A stretch of 43,794 nt of DNA from Cyclobacteriaceae bacterium (GCA_003565295.1 PXCO01000009.1:1-43794); one strand, 5' to 3'. Positions 9,087 through 18,000 are shown, counted from the stretch's first letter. Made by a program: numbers and translations. The notes: generated by a model from the letters alone, not told the origin.

Positions 9087-11399
9087 TTAGAAGTCCGTAC
9101 TTTGGGAATCGTATTCAAACTCTCTGTAATTCTCTTGGTCCAAATCATAGACCGAGCAATCAATCTCTATACTTAGTGGTCTGTCGGGTCTGGGGAAAGG
9201 GCCCTTGGTAATGGCAAGGCTGTTGTCCTCGTATACCTTCTCCATAAACTTGCTCCAAATGGGTCTGGCTGTGCGTGAACCCTGACCGCTTATCCAGCTT
9301 CTAAAGTGTATAGCTCTGTCGTCACCTCCTACCCAAACACCACTGACAAGATCTTTTGTCACACCCATATACCAACCATCTGAGGCATTTTGGGTGGTCC
9401 CTGTCTTTCCACCGATTTCGTTGCCTTCATCCCTGATGGACCTTGGCAAGCCCTGGCTGGTACCTCCTTGTTCTTCGGTACCACCTCTTAACATATAGAG
9501 CATGATATAAGCATGTTCTTCACTCATGGCTGGTTTTTTGCGAGGGATAAATTGATGCAGGACATTCCCGTTTTTATCCTCAATCCTATCGATATAAATA
9601 GGTGTGATATGCTCACCTCTGTTTACAAATGTGCTAAATGCCCCCACCATCTCAATGATGGAGACGTCACTGGTGCCCAAAGCAAGTGCTGGGACTTCAT
9701 CTAAATCACTGGCTATACCCAGCCTATGGGCAGTTTCCACCACTACTCTGGGGCTCAACTTTTTCATCATATAGGCGGTAACGGAATTCACCGATTGGGA
9801 CATTGCCTGTCGGATGGTCATTCTTTCATAAGTGAATTTACCATTTGAATTCTTGGGTCTCCAGGTAGGTTGATTGGGGATGTTGACTTCCACAGGCTGA
9901 TCTATGACCGAATAGCATGGCCCATATCCGTTTTCTATTGCTGCCGCATATACGAAGGGCTTAAAGGTGGAACCTGGCTGTCTTTTTCCCTGCTTTACAT
10001 GATCGTATTTAAAATGCTTATGGTTAATCCCTCCTACCCATGCCTTGATATGGCCTGAGTGTGGATCCATGGAGACAAATCCGGTTTGGAGGTGTTTTTT
10101 GTAATGCCTCATGGAATCCATTGTGCTCATCATGGTGTCTAATTCACCATGTTCCCATGAGAAGATTTTCATTTTTTTCTTCTCATTCAGCCTATAATCG
10201 ATGGAATCTTGGTTATCACCATATCGGGTCTTTAAGTTTCTGTAAGCTTGCGTACGCTTTACCGCATTTTCAATAAAATTTGGAATGGGCCGCCCCGTGT
10301 TGTCTATCCAAGGTTCCCTGTTGCCGATTTCCTTTTCAAAGGCATTTTGCAGCTCAGGCATATGGGAGGCAACAGCCTCTTCCGCATAGCGTTGTAGGCG
10401 GCTATCCAGGGTGGTGTAAATTTTAAGGCCATCCCCAAATAAATCATATGGGGTGCCATCGGATTTAAGGTTTTCCCTGGTCCATCTCAGCAGGTCTGCC
10501 TTTACCACCTCCCTAAAGTAGGTAGCCAAGCCCTGATTATGGTTTTCCACCTGATATTCCAATTCTATGGGCATTGCAGCCAAGGAGTCAAACTCCTCCT
10601 GGGTGATAAAACCATACTTGCTCATCTGGTACATCACTGTATTTCTTCTTCGCAGGGAGTTTTCGGGGTTAAATACAGGGCTATAATAGCTTGGAGCCTT
10701 AAATAAGCCTACCAGCGTAGCTGATTCTTGTATGTTTAGGTCTTTGGGATCTTTATTAAAGAAGGTTTTAGCAGCGGTTTTTATTCCGTAGGCATTGCTT
10801 CCGAACTCTGAGGTGTTTAGGTACATGGTCAGGATTTCGTCCTTGGTATAGGAACGCTCAAGGCGGGTGGCCACTATCCATTCCTTGGTTTTAATAATCA
10901 ACATTCCCAGACCAGGGACCCTGCTTAATGTGCCCTGGGTAGCTTGTGTCCTGGTTTTAAAAAGGTTTTTGGCCGTTTGCTGGCTCAACGTGCTTCCTCC
11001 ACCAGCACTTTTCTGACCCAATAAAAGGGTCTTAAACAATACACGCATCAATCCTCTGGGGTCTATCCCGGAGTGATCCTCAAAACGCACATCCTCTGTG
11101 GCAAGTAAGGCTTGAATGGTGTTTCGTGAAAGCTCATTGTAAGTTACAGGGCTTCGGTTTTCTCTGTAATACTTGCCTAGCATCGCTCCATCTGCGGAAA
11201 ATAATTCTGAGGCCACCTCACTTTCCGGGTTTTCCAGGGATTTGAACTCGGGCATCTCTCCGAAAAGCCCCAAAAAATTGGCACTGACCGCAAGTACGAA
11301 AAGCACAAACGATAACATGCCAATGATGAAAGCCATCCATAGGTACTTAATGCTTTTACCTACCCAAGGGTATTTTTCTTTATTTATCTGCTTTCCCAT
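9087..11399 (-). CDS. class A penicillin-binding protein 1A (bifunctional transglycosylase/transpeptidase)
   Basis: This 770-residue enzyme polymerises and cross-links peptidoglycan from lipid II. It has a short cytoplasmic N-terminus, a membrane helix (about residues 20-42), and a GT51 transglycosylase domain with catalytic Glu102 ('ATEDVRFEDHSG') and 'GGSTLSQQTAKNLF' (134-147). The transpeptidase domain shows the active-site triad: Ser477-x-x-Lys480 ('PGSTFKPFVY'), Ser536-Val-Asn538 and Lys665-Thr-Gly667. All key residues are present. The gene starts 10 bases after the SprE/PorW-like gene ends, and uvrC follows after 75 bases, so all three are probably one transcript. It could equally be named mrcA or ponA. 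Confidence 0.95.
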   Translation of the reverse strand: MGKQINKEKYPWVGKSIKYLWMAFIIGMLSFVLFVLAVSANFLGLFGEMPEFKSLENPESEVASELFSADGAMLGKYYRENRSPVTYNELSRNTIQALLATEDVRFEDHSGIDPRGLMRVLFKTLLLGQKSAGGGSTLSQQTAKNLFKTRTQATQGTLSRVPGLGMLIIKTKEWIVATRLERSYTKDEILTMYLNTSEFGSNAYGIKTAAKTFFNKDPKDLNIQESATLVGLFKAPSYYSPVFNPENSLRRRNTVMYQMSKYGFITQEEFDSLAAMPIELEYQVENHNQGLATYFREVVKADLLRWTRENLKSDGTPYDLFGDGLKIYTTLDSRLQRYAEEAVASHMPELQNAFEKEIGNREPWIDNTGRPIPNFIENAVKRTQAYRNLKTRYGDNQDSIDYRLNEKKKMKIFSWEHGELDTMMSTMDSMRHYKKHLQTGFVSMDPHSGHIKAWVGGINHKHFKYDHVKQGKRQPGSTFKPFVYAAAIENGYGPCYSVIDQPVEVNIPNQPTWRPKNSNGKFTYERMTIRQAMSQSVNSVTAYMMKKLSPRVVVETAHRLGIASDLDEVPALALGTSDVSIIEMVGAFSTFVNRGEHITPIYIDRIEDKNGNVLHQFIPRKKPAMSEEHAYIMLYMLRGGTEEQGGTSQGLPRSIRDEGNEIGGKTGTTQNASDGWYMGVTKDLVSGVWVGGDDRAIHFRSWISGQGSRTARPIWSKFMEKVYEDNSLAITKGPFPRPDRPLSIEIDCSVYDLDQENYREFEYDSQSTDF

Positions 11400-11409
11400 G
11401 CGCTATAAT

Positions 11410-14070
11410 TCAATAAGCTTTCTTGAAAAAAGACTTATATTCCACTATGTCTTTTCGTTTATTTAACTGTTGGAAGTTTTCAATAGAAATCACAAAACTA
11501 CCATTTTTTATCTCCTCGGGTAAATTTTCCGTGTTAAAACTATTTAAAAACTCATCCCTGTATTTCATGGCTTTTTCAGCATTGCTAAATGGACTTATGA
11601 TAATAATGGTGGTTTCCCGGTTCAGGGAGATTGTGCCAGTTCTCAACCTGTCATTTGGGTAGTTTTTGGAATGAAATCCTTCTATTTCAGCGGTAAGATC
11701 TTTGGATTCTTGTGCTTGCTTAGGTTCCATTCCCAGGATGAAAATATGGGTTTGGGTAGGATTGGTTTTGTAGGGAGACTCCTCTTCTTCTCCAAAGTTT
11801 TCTTCCTCCATCCTATGTTCTCTACCTACTTCTTCTTCCTCCACCGGGGCACCCAATTCACCGCCATTTTCACCAGCTTCATTATCCCCGCGGTAGTTTC
11901 TCAGCATTTTTTGAGCCAATTTTTCAAGTTCGGTATCCTCCGCATTAGCGATGAACCCTTCCAGCCGGCTCTCAAATTCTTCGAGATCACCACTCTTGCC
12001 GATAATCATGATCTCAAGCAGCAATAGCTTTTCGGTGTTTTTTGAAAGGGCATATTTCTGAAGAGTGGAACGGATAATGGCTCTCGCTGTCTCGTAATCA
12101 CCATTTTTGTAATGTGCGTAGGCCTTTTTATAGTTTTCAGCAGACTCAAAATTTGCCTGCGTTCCGGACACCTTATCGGGATTGTTTATGGATTTTGTGT
12201 ATTGGGATTCGGGGAACTCTGTATTTAGTAATTGGGCGTAATATTCTGCATTTTTGTTCAGTTCCTTGGCTGCTAAATACATGGTGTAATAAGCCTCGGG
12301 CTTCTTTAACGTATTAGGGTAAATCTCCACCAATTTTTCCAGGTTATTAAGTGAAAGCCTAGGTTCTTTTAGTTCAAAGAAGAGAATTTTACCCAAATTG
12401 AAATAAGCTTCCTCCATTTCCTCCGCCATTTTATCTAAAGTGGCCTGATCCTTTGGAATATTGTTGAGAAGCGAAGCTTTGTCAGGTAGGTTTAGGGATG
12501 GGGTTTCACCATCTTCTTCTGAGGGCAAATTCATGTCCATATCTTCTTCTGCTACACCTCCTTCATCCCCATATTCATCACCTCTCTCTTGAAAACTCCG
12601 GTTGCTTCGTCTCCAATTATCGGTCAATGGCCGATTACCCCATACCCGTACAAACTCTATGGCACCTCTTTGCATGGCCGTGGGGTTCTCCCAATAGAAA
12701 GACGAACCTGTGCCTTTTCCCCCGAAGGCAAGAAGATTGTCAAAAATCCCGGTTGATTTTTTGGTGTTGGCCAATTCAGCTTCCCTTATCAGCCTTTCTT
12801 CCTCCATGGCGATAAATTCGTCCACATAGGCCTCCTGTTCTTCTTCGGAAAGTTTGCTTAAGGCGATAAGGCTGTCATTTTTGGTGATCAACTCATAATT
12901 GTTTGCATACCGGTCAAAAATATCTTTTTTCAATGCCAATTCCGCATAATTTTTATCAGTCTCCTTAAATTGTTGAAAGGCGCTGTCCAGGTAATATTTG
13001 GTGCTTAGGAAATCACCCTGTTCGTTGAGATGGATGTCCGCTAATTTTTCGTAGATATAACCTTTTTGTCTTCGGTTTTCGGAAGGTTCCTTGGCGGCAA
13101 GCGTAAGCAGGCTTATGCTTTCCTCTATCTCACCTTGCTTATACTCAAAGAGCGCCTTTTCATATAGTATCACGTCTCTAAACTCTAGGTTTTTTCTGTC
13201 CTTGTAGAGATCATCGTAATAATTTCTCACCCTTTTCAGATCCTTACTTTTTTCAAGTTCAGCCACTTGCTGTGAAAATAATTGGGCGAAAAAGGTGCGT
13301 TCATAGGTCGGAGACCCTGCCACAGCTTTTTGGTAGTACTCATAAGCAAAGGCATCCAAGCCCGATTTCTGGTAAAGTTGTCCCAAGATAAAATTGATTC
13401 TGGAAGCTTCACTTTTTTGGTCTGTAAATTCCAGAGTTTTAAATAAGGCAGGTGCAATCATATCCTGCTCTCCCCTGCTTTCATAGTAATAAGCAAGTGT
13501 CTTATAGAGATTTGCTTTGTTGCTGTCACTTATACCGGACTCCTTGGATAGATAATCGATTACATATGCGGCATCATCAAATTGTCGCAGGTCTATAAAG
13601 GATCTCAGCAGTTGTATCAAGGCTCCATGCCTTACGACCTTGTCTTTGCTGTTTACATTTAGGTATTTAAAAGTGTTCTGTGCATCATCAAAATTGGCCT
13701 GATAGTAATCTATTTTCCCGATAAGCAGGTAAGAGGGATCCACCCAATTACTGATTTTGTGCCAATCGATGGCCTTGGAGGCCAAGCTTCTGGCGTCATC
13801 TAGGATTTCAGCATTTGCTTCTATAACGGCGCTATCTATGGGGTAAAACACAGGAAGAATGGTGGAGTAATCTTCCTCATGTTCCTCCTCTATTTTCAGT
13901 TCCAGCTCTTGGATCTTCTCCTTGGCCAGATAATAGGCATTGTATCTAGCCGTTGTGTTATGGTAAAGGCGGTTGACAAAAGTGTTTTTCTGGGAGCTAC
14001 AGGCAGCTGCTACCCAGGCTGCCATTAGCAGGACGAGCACTAAAGGCTTGCTATTTTCTAATACACGCAT
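11410..14070 (-). CDS. sprE: type IX secretion / gliding TPR lipoprotein, SprE/PorW family
   Basis: SprE (PorW in Porphyromonas) is an outer-membrane lipoprotein that links the secretion translocon to the GldK-N ring and is needed for type IX export. The 886-residue protein has a lipoprotein signal ending 'WVAAAC' (Cys24), followed by the family stretch 'NTFVNRLYHNTTARYNAYY' (32-50). Long TPR-like helical repeats follow ('DPSYLLIGKIDYYQANFDDA' and 'YYESRGEQDMIAPALFKTLE' are examples). An acidic low-complexity section runs around 495-530 and again around 735-765. The conserved C-terminal region contains 'THIFILGMEP' and 'TTIIIISPFSNAEKAMKYRD'. Its closeness to the gld operon supports the call. 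Confidence 0.87.
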   Translation of the reverse strand: MRVLENSKPLVLVLLMAAWVAAACSSQKNTFVNRLYHNTTARYNAYYLAKEKIQELELKIEEEHEEDYSTILPVFYPIDSAVIEANAEILDDARSLASKAIDWHKISNWVDPSYLLIGKIDYYQANFDDAQNTFKYLNVNSKDKVVRHGALIQLLRSFIDLRQFDDAAYVIDYLSKESGISDSNKANLYKTLAYYYESRGEQDMIAPALFKTLEFTDQKSEASRINFILGQLYQKSGLDAFAYEYYQKAVAGSPTYERTFFAQLFSQQVAELEKSKDLKRVRNYYDDLYKDRKNLEFRDVILYEKALFEYKQGEIEESISLLTLAAKEPSENRRQKGYIYEKLADIHLNEQGDFLSTKYYLDSAFQQFKETDKNYAELALKKDIFDRYANNYELITKNDSLIALSKLSEEEQEAYVDEFIAMEEERLIREAELANTKKSTGIFDNLLAFGGKGTGSSFYWENPTAMQRGAIEFVRVWGNRPLTDNWRRSNRSFQERGDEYGDEGGVAEEDMDMNLPSEEDGETPSLNLPDKASLLNNIPKDQATLDKMAEEMEEAYFNLGKILFFELKEPRLSLNNLEKLVEIYPNTLKKPEAYYTMYLAAKELNKNAEYYAQLLNTEFPESQYTKSINNPDKVSGTQANFESAENYKKAYAHYKNGDYETARAIIRSTLQKYALSKNTEKLLLLEIMIIGKSGDLEEFESRLEGFIANAEDTELEKLAQKMLRNYRGDNEAGENGGELGAPVEEEEVGREHRMEEENFGEEEESPYKTNPTQTHIFILGMEPKQAQESKDLTAEIEGFHSKNYPNDRLRTGTISLNRETTIIIISPFSNAEKAMKYRDEFLNSFNTENLPEEIKNGSFVISIENFQQLNKRKDIVEYKSFFKKAY

Positions 14071-14131
14071 AATTAAAGAGCTCCAAATTACCTCTTTTAA
14101 AATAAATATTTAAATGCTGCCATGATTATCC

Positions 14132-14139
14132 TATTTTTG
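14132..14139 (+). promoter_or_regulatory. Bacteroidota-type -7 box upstream of the M23/bactofilin/atp gene run
   Basis: TATTTTTG matches the Bacteroidota -7 consensus TAnnTTTG exactly and lies 28 bases before the TTG start at 14168, in the 97-base divergent gap with sprE. I see no TTG at the expected -33 distance, so this is a partial match. Confidence 0.4.
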
Positions 14140-14167
14140 TGGTAGCGAATCAATAAATGCAGACGTT

Positions 14168-15040
14168 TTGAGTGTCAAACAAAAATTGAATGACTGGATA
14201 GAAACCAAGTTTCTTTTCGTTATCCGGAGAGAGGAGGACTTTTCGGTCATCACATCTTTTACTATTACGAAAATTAAGATAGGTTTATTGTTAATGTTGG
14301 TGTTGATGACCTCATTTGCAGCATCTTTATTTTTATCCAAAACCTTATTGGCCCGGTGGTTTGACCCAGCCTACATTGAATCTGAAAACACTGCCAGGAT
14401 TTATACACTTTCCGAGACTGTGGATTCATTGATCTTGGAGGTAAATGCTAAGGATCGGTACGTGAAAAATTTGAAGCAGATAATTTCAGGAGAGGAAGAG
14501 GATTACGAAATTGAGGACGGACAAGCATCAGATGGCAGCCTGGAAGTAAATAGAAGTGAAATAGACCTTTATAAGTCCAGTGAAGCTACGAGAAGCATTA
14601 TCAGCGAATTTGAATCCATGCCGCTTGAAGAAAGCAATTTTAGTACCTTCAGTAGTTCTTCTTTCACAGACACGTACTTTTTCCCTCCTATTCAAGGAGT
14701 CGTGGTCAGTGGCTATACTCCATCTAATGATCATTTCGGGGTGGACGTGGTGGCTGCCGAAAACGAACCCGTGAAGGCCATTGCTGAGGGTACGGTAATA
14801 TTTTCTTCCTGGACCTTGGAGACTGGCTATGTGGTCGCCATTCAGCATTCCAATGAATTGATTTCAATTTACAAACATAATTCTGTAATATTGAAATCCG
14901 TTGGCGACGCAGTGAGGGGCGGGGAGATTATCTCCATCATCGGTAATACGGGAGAGCAAACCACGGGACAGCATCTGCATTTGGAGCTTTGGTATAAAGG
15001 TACTCCCCTGAACCCTCAGGAATTTATCACATTTGACTGA
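14168..15040 (+). CDS. membrane-anchored M23 family metallopeptidase (LytM type)
   Basis: This peptidoglycan endopeptidase has its catalytic domain on the outside face of the inner membrane. A cytoplasmic N-terminus of about 35 residues precedes a membrane helix (about 36-58), then a helical/acidic linker (70-150) and the LytM domain (about 170-290). The zinc ligands are present: His189 and Asp193 ('HFGVDVVA') and His271 in 'GQHLHLELW' (His269 is the other conserved His). The start is TTG at 14168 because the protein lacks an in-frame ATG before the membrane helix. The bactofilin gene begins 2 bases after the stop, a recurrent pairing in which the bactofilin positions the hydrolase to shape the cell. 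Confidence 0.88.
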   Translation: MSVKQKLNDWIETKFLFVIRREEDFSVITSFTITKIKIGLLLMLVLMTSFAASLFLSKTLLARWFDPAYIESENTARIYTLSETVDSLILEVNAKDRYVKNLKQIISGEEEDYEIEDGQASDGSLEVNRSEIDLYKSSEATRSIISEFESMPLEESNFSTFSSSSFTDTYFFPPIQGVVVSGYTPSNDHFGVDVVAAENEPVKAIAEGTVIFSSWTLETGYVVAIQHSNELISIYKHNSVILKSVGDAVRGGEIISIIGNTGEQTTGQHLHLELWYKGTPLNPQEFITFD

Positions 15041-15042
15041 TC

Positions 15043-15456
15043 ATGGCTAGTAATAATGAAGAAAAGAAAAACACCACAGATATGGTGAACTCCAATAATC
15101 TGGTCGCCGCAGGCACAGTAATCGTGGGAAACATTGGCACTCCGGGCAATATTCGCGTGGAGGGGACGGTAGAGGGGTCCCTGGAATCCCAAAAAAAAAT
15201 CATCATAGGAGAATCTGCCAAAGTGAACGGGGACGTGACCGCAAGTGAAGTGGAAGTTGCTGGTAATGTAAATGGGGAGATTCGTTGCAAGGACACCCTA
15301 TTCCTAAAAAAGACGGCCCTTATTATTGGGGATATTTTTACCAAAAAGCTGATCATTGAGAATGGTGCAGAGTTCAATGGTAAATGCCATATGGGGCAAC
15401 AGCTTGCCGAAGAGCCTGGAAAAACAGCGCATGGAAAGAAAAAAATCTCCTCCTGA
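15043..15456 (+). CDS. bactofilin (polymer-forming cytoskeletal protein)
   Basis: Bactofilins assemble into nucleotide-independent filaments beneath the membrane and localise wall enzymes. The 137-residue protein has a flexible Asn/Thr-rich N-terminus (1-27), then a right-handed beta-helix core with short repeats: 'NIRVEGTVEGSL', 'KVNGDVTASEVEVAGNVNG', 'LIIGDIFTKKLIIENGAEF' and 'NGKC'. The tail is basic. It follows the M23 peptidase with a 2-base gap and overlaps the start of atpZ by 26 bases, so wall-shape genes are physically tied to the ATP synthase operon. The length is normal for a single-domain bactofilin. Confidence 0.9.
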   Translation: MASNNEEKKNTTDMVNSNNLVAAGTVIVGNIGTPGNIRVEGTVEGSLESQKKIIIGESAKVNGDVTASEVEVAGNVNGEIRCKDTLFLKKTALIIGDIFTKKLIIENGAEFNGKCHMGQQLAEEPGKTAHGKKKISS

Positions 15457-15649
15457 TAAAACCCCATCCTTTATCAAATATACAGGATTGGCCATACAAA
15501 TGATGGCCATTATAGGTTTGGGGACATGGTTAGGATACCTCATCGACCAAAAGGCAGGGTTTACCTTTCCTGTTGGCCTGCTAAGTGGATGTTTCCTTTT
15601 TACCATAGTGGCATTCTATCAACTCTATAAATCCTTACCGAAGGATTGA
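15431..15649 (+). CDS. atpZ: AtpZ/AtpI family F0F1 ATP synthase accessory protein
   Basis: This 72-residue inner-membrane protein has two helices: 'GLAIQMMAIIGLGTWLGYLID' split at about 17-27 and 28-37, and about 45-63. 'GLGTWLGYLIDQK' is the signature of the small AtpZ/AtpI family (PF09527), which accompanies F0 genes and is linked to assembly of the c-ring or Mg2+ handling. The ATG at 15431 is chosen because it gives the compact family length and a basic N-terminus. A longer frame back to 15356 would run deep into bactofilin. The 26-base overlap with bactofilin implies translational coupling. Confidence 0.82.
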   Translation: MERKKSPPDKTPSFIKYTGLAIQMMAIIGLGTWLGYLIDQKAGFTFPVGLLSGCFLFTIVAFYQLYKSLPKD

Positions 15650-15675
15650 AATTGGTCTAATTCTTTATCACCAAC

Positions 15676-16092
15676 ATGGAAAAGGATACTGTATACCGCA
15701 AACCCAGTCATTTTTTTGGATCCACCATGGCTAAAATCATGCTTTTGACTGTACTTCTTTCTATCTTGGTGGCACTTCTGCAATATTTCCTAAGCCCTAA
15801 GTTTATTCACAATAATATTTGGCTGATAATTTTGTTTTATACCTTATTAAGCCTAGGTACTGGCACTATTTCAGAAAAATTATTAAGGAAAAAGAAATAT
15901 AATTCTGTATCAGTGCTTATTGGGGGAGTGGTTTTCAGACTTTTGGCAAGTTTGTCCTTTGTATTTGTGATGCTGTACCTGGGTGATGAAAATATCCTTT
16001 GGTTTGTGGTTAATTTCTTTGCGGTTTATTTGTTATACTTATTGTTTGATATATACGGCCTTATAACTAACTTGCGCCTTCATTTGAAATAG
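15676..16092 (+). CDS. AtpI-like membrane protein of the ATP synthase operon
   Basis: This 138-residue protein has four predicted membrane helices (about 19-40, 47-65, 79-100 and 105-128). A short basic loop 'EKLLRKKKYNS' lies between helices 2 and 3. I do not recognise a strong family motif. The size, four-helix layout and position between atpZ and atpB match the AtpI (atp synthase I) slot of other operons, so an accessory role in F0 assembly is inferred. It starts 26 bases after atpZ and stops 18 bases before atpB. Confidence 0.6.
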   Translation: MEKDTVYRKPSHFFGSTMAKIMLLTVLLSILVALLQYFLSPKFIHNNIWLIILFYTLLSLGTGTISEKLLRKKKYNSVSVLIGGVVFRLLASLSFVFVMLYLGDENILWFVVNFFAVYLLYLLFDIYGLITNLRLHLK

Positions 16093-16110
16093 GTATAAAA
16101 AAATACTTTG

Positions 16111-17133
16111 ATGGCTCGCAAATTTATCTGCATAAGTGTCTTGTTTTCAGCTTTTTTGATGGTATTTTCACCAACTGCCCAAGCTGCTTCCGGGGACGAT
16201 GAAGACAAGACAGGTTTCATCATGCACCACATCAAGGATTCTCACGAATGGCATTTCGCCACCCTCGGAGACACTCATATTTCACTCCCTTTACCAGTGA
16301 TTATTTATTCGTCTGACAGGGGTTTTGAAGTATATTCTTCTTCTAATTTCGTAGATCCCAAAACCCATACTTTCGGCAAAGAACATAATGGGTATTACAT
16401 CGATGACCATGATAAATTAAGGGCCGTAGATGAGAATAGGTTCTTCATTGACCTGTCCATTACCAAAAACGTGGCCATGATGTTTTTGGTTTTGGGAGTT
16501 TCATTGTACCTCATACTTAAGGCAAGTACGCAGTATAAACGCAACCCCAACAAAGCTCCTAAAGGAATAGCTTCTTTTTTAGAGCCAGTGATTGTTTTTG
16601 TAAGAGACGAAATTGCCTTACCAAACATCGGTCCCAAATATAAGAAATTCACTCCGTATTTGTTGACCCTATTTTTCTTCATCTGGTTTGGCAACCTCCT
16701 GGGCCTTTTGCCGGGTGCGGCAAACTTGACGGGAAATATTGCAGTAACGGTGACCTTGGCGATGATCACCTTTTTCGTCACCAATTTCAACGGAAATAAA
16801 GCTTATTGGAAGCACGTGGTTGCTACACCTGGAGTGCCGCTGCCTTTGTTGTTCATTATAGTTCCTGTAGAAATCATTGGGCTTTTTACCAAGCCTTTTG
16901 CTCTTACCGTCCGTTTATTCGTGGCCATTACGGCAGGGCACATTGTTATTCTCAGCTTTATAGGATTGATATTTGTCTTTGAATCTTATGCCGTCGGGCT
17001 GGCTAGTACCTTGATGGTAGTGTTCATAAATTTAATAGAATTGCTAGTGGCGACTATTCAAGCCTATGTTTTCACCCTGTTTTCTGCCATGTATATTGGT
17101 GCTGCCGTGGCGGACCATGGGCATGATCATTAA
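16111..17133 (+). CDS. atpB: F0F1 ATP synthase subunit a
   Basis: Subunit a forms the proton half-channels next to the c-ring in the inner membrane. The 340-residue protein begins with a signal-like hydrophobic segment (about 4-25, ending 'PTAQA'), then a His/Asp-rich periplasmic stretch (about 27-110). This N-terminal extension is common in Bacteroidota AtpB. Five or six membrane helices follow. The essential Arg is visible in 'FALTVRLFVAITAGHI' and the last helix contains 'LIELLVATIQAYVFTLFSAMYI'. The ATG at 16111 is preferred over the overlapping TTG at 16108. The C-terminus is His-rich ('DHGHDH'). Confidence 0.95.
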   Translation: MARKFICISVLFSAFLMVFSPTAQAASGDDEDKTGFIMHHIKDSHEWHFATLGDTHISLPLPVIIYSSDRGFEVYSSSNFVDPKTHTFGKEHNGYYIDDHDKLRAVDENRFFIDLSITKNVAMMFLVLGVSLYLILKASTQYKRNPNKAPKGIASFLEPVIVFVRDEIALPNIGPKYKKFTPYLLTLFFFIWFGNLLGLLPGAANLTGNIAVTVTLAMITFFVTNFNGNKAYWKHVVATPGVPLPLLFIIVPVEIIGLFTKPFALTVRLFVAITAGHIVILSFIGLIFVFESYAVGLASTLMVVFINLIELLVATIQAYVFTLFSAMYIGAAVADHGHDH

Positions 17134-17173
17134 TGAAATTTCTTTGTTCAATTTATAAAAACAAATCACACGT

Positions 17174-17431
17174 ATGTTAACTTCTCTATTATTGACCGCC
17201 GGTTTTGCACTTATGGGTGCGGGTATCGGTGCCGGAATTGTTGCGATAGGCGCAGGTCTGGGTATTGGTCGTATCGGTGGACAAGCCATGGAGGGAATTG
17301 CTCGTCAACCTGAAGCTGCTGGAAAAATCCAGACAGCCATGTTGATTATTGCAGCTCTTATCGAGGTGGTATCCCTATTTGCAGTGGTGGTGTGTTTGCT
17401 GATCGCACTCAACGGCAACATTACATTTTAA
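17174..17431 (+). CDS. atpE: F0F1 ATP synthase subunit c
   Basis: This 85-residue hairpin protein forms the rotating c-ring. Two helices are separated by the polar loop '[11 protein letters not shown]' (43-53). The first helix is glycine-rich ('[22 protein letters not shown]'-like, about 15-36) and the second carries the ion-binding Glu64 ('[13 protein letters not shown]'). The residue after the Glu is Val, not the Ser/Thr of sodium-binding c subunits, so proton coupling is inferred. A strong hairpin lies 7 bases after the stop and before atpF. Confidence 0.96.
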   Translation: MLTSLLLTAGFALMGAGIGAGIVAIGAGLGIGRIGGQAMEGIARQPEAAGKIQTAMLIIAALIEVVSLFAVVVCLLIALNGNITF

Positions 17432-17438
17432 GAAAGCA

Positions 17439-17463
17439 ATGGGCTGACATTAGGTCAGCCCAT
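17439..17463 (+). terminator. hairpin between atpE and atpF (partial terminator or mRNA stabiliser)
   Basis: A perfect 10-bp stem (17439-17448 with 17454-17463) has a 5-base loop ATTAG and is followed by CTTTTC, a weak T-run. It sits in the middle of the ATP synthase operon, right after the gene needed in highest copy number. It may attenuate downstream transcription or protect the 3' end of the upstream message. A fully efficient terminator is unlikely because atpF-H-A-G need a promoter and none is evident in the 71-base gap. Confidence 0.6.
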
Positions 17464-17502
17464 CTTTTCATCAATTGGACAACAACGAAATTATAAGATA
17501 CT

Positions 17503-17997
17503 ATGGATTTAATTAGTCCGGACTTAGGCTTAATCATTTGGCAGACAATTGGGTTTGGCATCTTGTTTTTGGTGCTTGCAAAATATGCCTGGAAACCTAT
17601 CCTGGCCGCCCTTGAAGAAAGAGAAGGAACTATAGAAGAGGCCTTATCCACCGCCGAGAAAGCCAGAGCTGAAATGGAGAACCTGGTGGCCGAAAATGAG
17701 AAACTGTTGCAGGAGGCAAGGGTGGAGCGGGATGAAATCTTAAGAACGGCCAATGAAAACGCCGCAAAAATAATTGAGCAGGCCAAAGGAGAGGCTTCTA
17801 AGGAGGCTACTAGACTGATAGAAGAGGCAAAAACCGTTATTCAGACAGAAAAAGAGGCAGCACTCACAGATGTGAAAATTCAAGTTGCAGAACTTTCCTT
17901 ACTCATTGCAGAGAAATTACTGAGGACTCAACTTAGCGAGGATACGGCTCAAAAAGCACTGGTGGAAAAGTTCGTGGAAGAAATTAAACTTAACTAA
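17503..17997 (+). CDS. atpF: F0F1 ATP synthase subunit b
   Basis: Subunit b is the peripheral stalk that holds F1 still against the rotating c-ring. The 164-residue protein has one N-terminal membrane helix (about 8-27, 'LGLIIWQTIGFGILFLVLAK'), the conserved 'WKPILAALEERE' turn, and then a long charged helix rich in Glu/Ala/Lys to the C-terminus. The length is normal. It begins 71 bases after atpE, past the hairpin, and ends 3 bases before atpH. Confidence 0.95.
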   Translation: MDLISPDLGLIIWQTIGFGILFLVLAKYAWKPILAALEEREGTIEEALSTAEKARAEMENLVAENEKLLQEARVERDEILRTANENAAKIIEQAKGEASKEATRLIEEAKTVIQTEKEAALTDVKIQVAELSLLIAEKLLRTQLSEDTAQKALVEKFVEEIKLN

Positions 17998-18000
17998 TGC

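Noticed and set aside
8921-9163. 80-residue minus-strand frame across the PBP1A-uvrC junction
   Set aside because: It overlaps both real genes in another frame and has low-complexity, non-family sequence.
15356-15430. Longer AtpZ reading frame starting inside bactofilin
   Set aside because: The added residues are out-of-frame bactofilin sequence; ATG 15431 gives the family length.
17174-17431. Sodium-coupled ATP synthase
   Set aside because: The residue after the ion-binding Glu is Val, not the Ser/Thr of sodium-binding c subunits.
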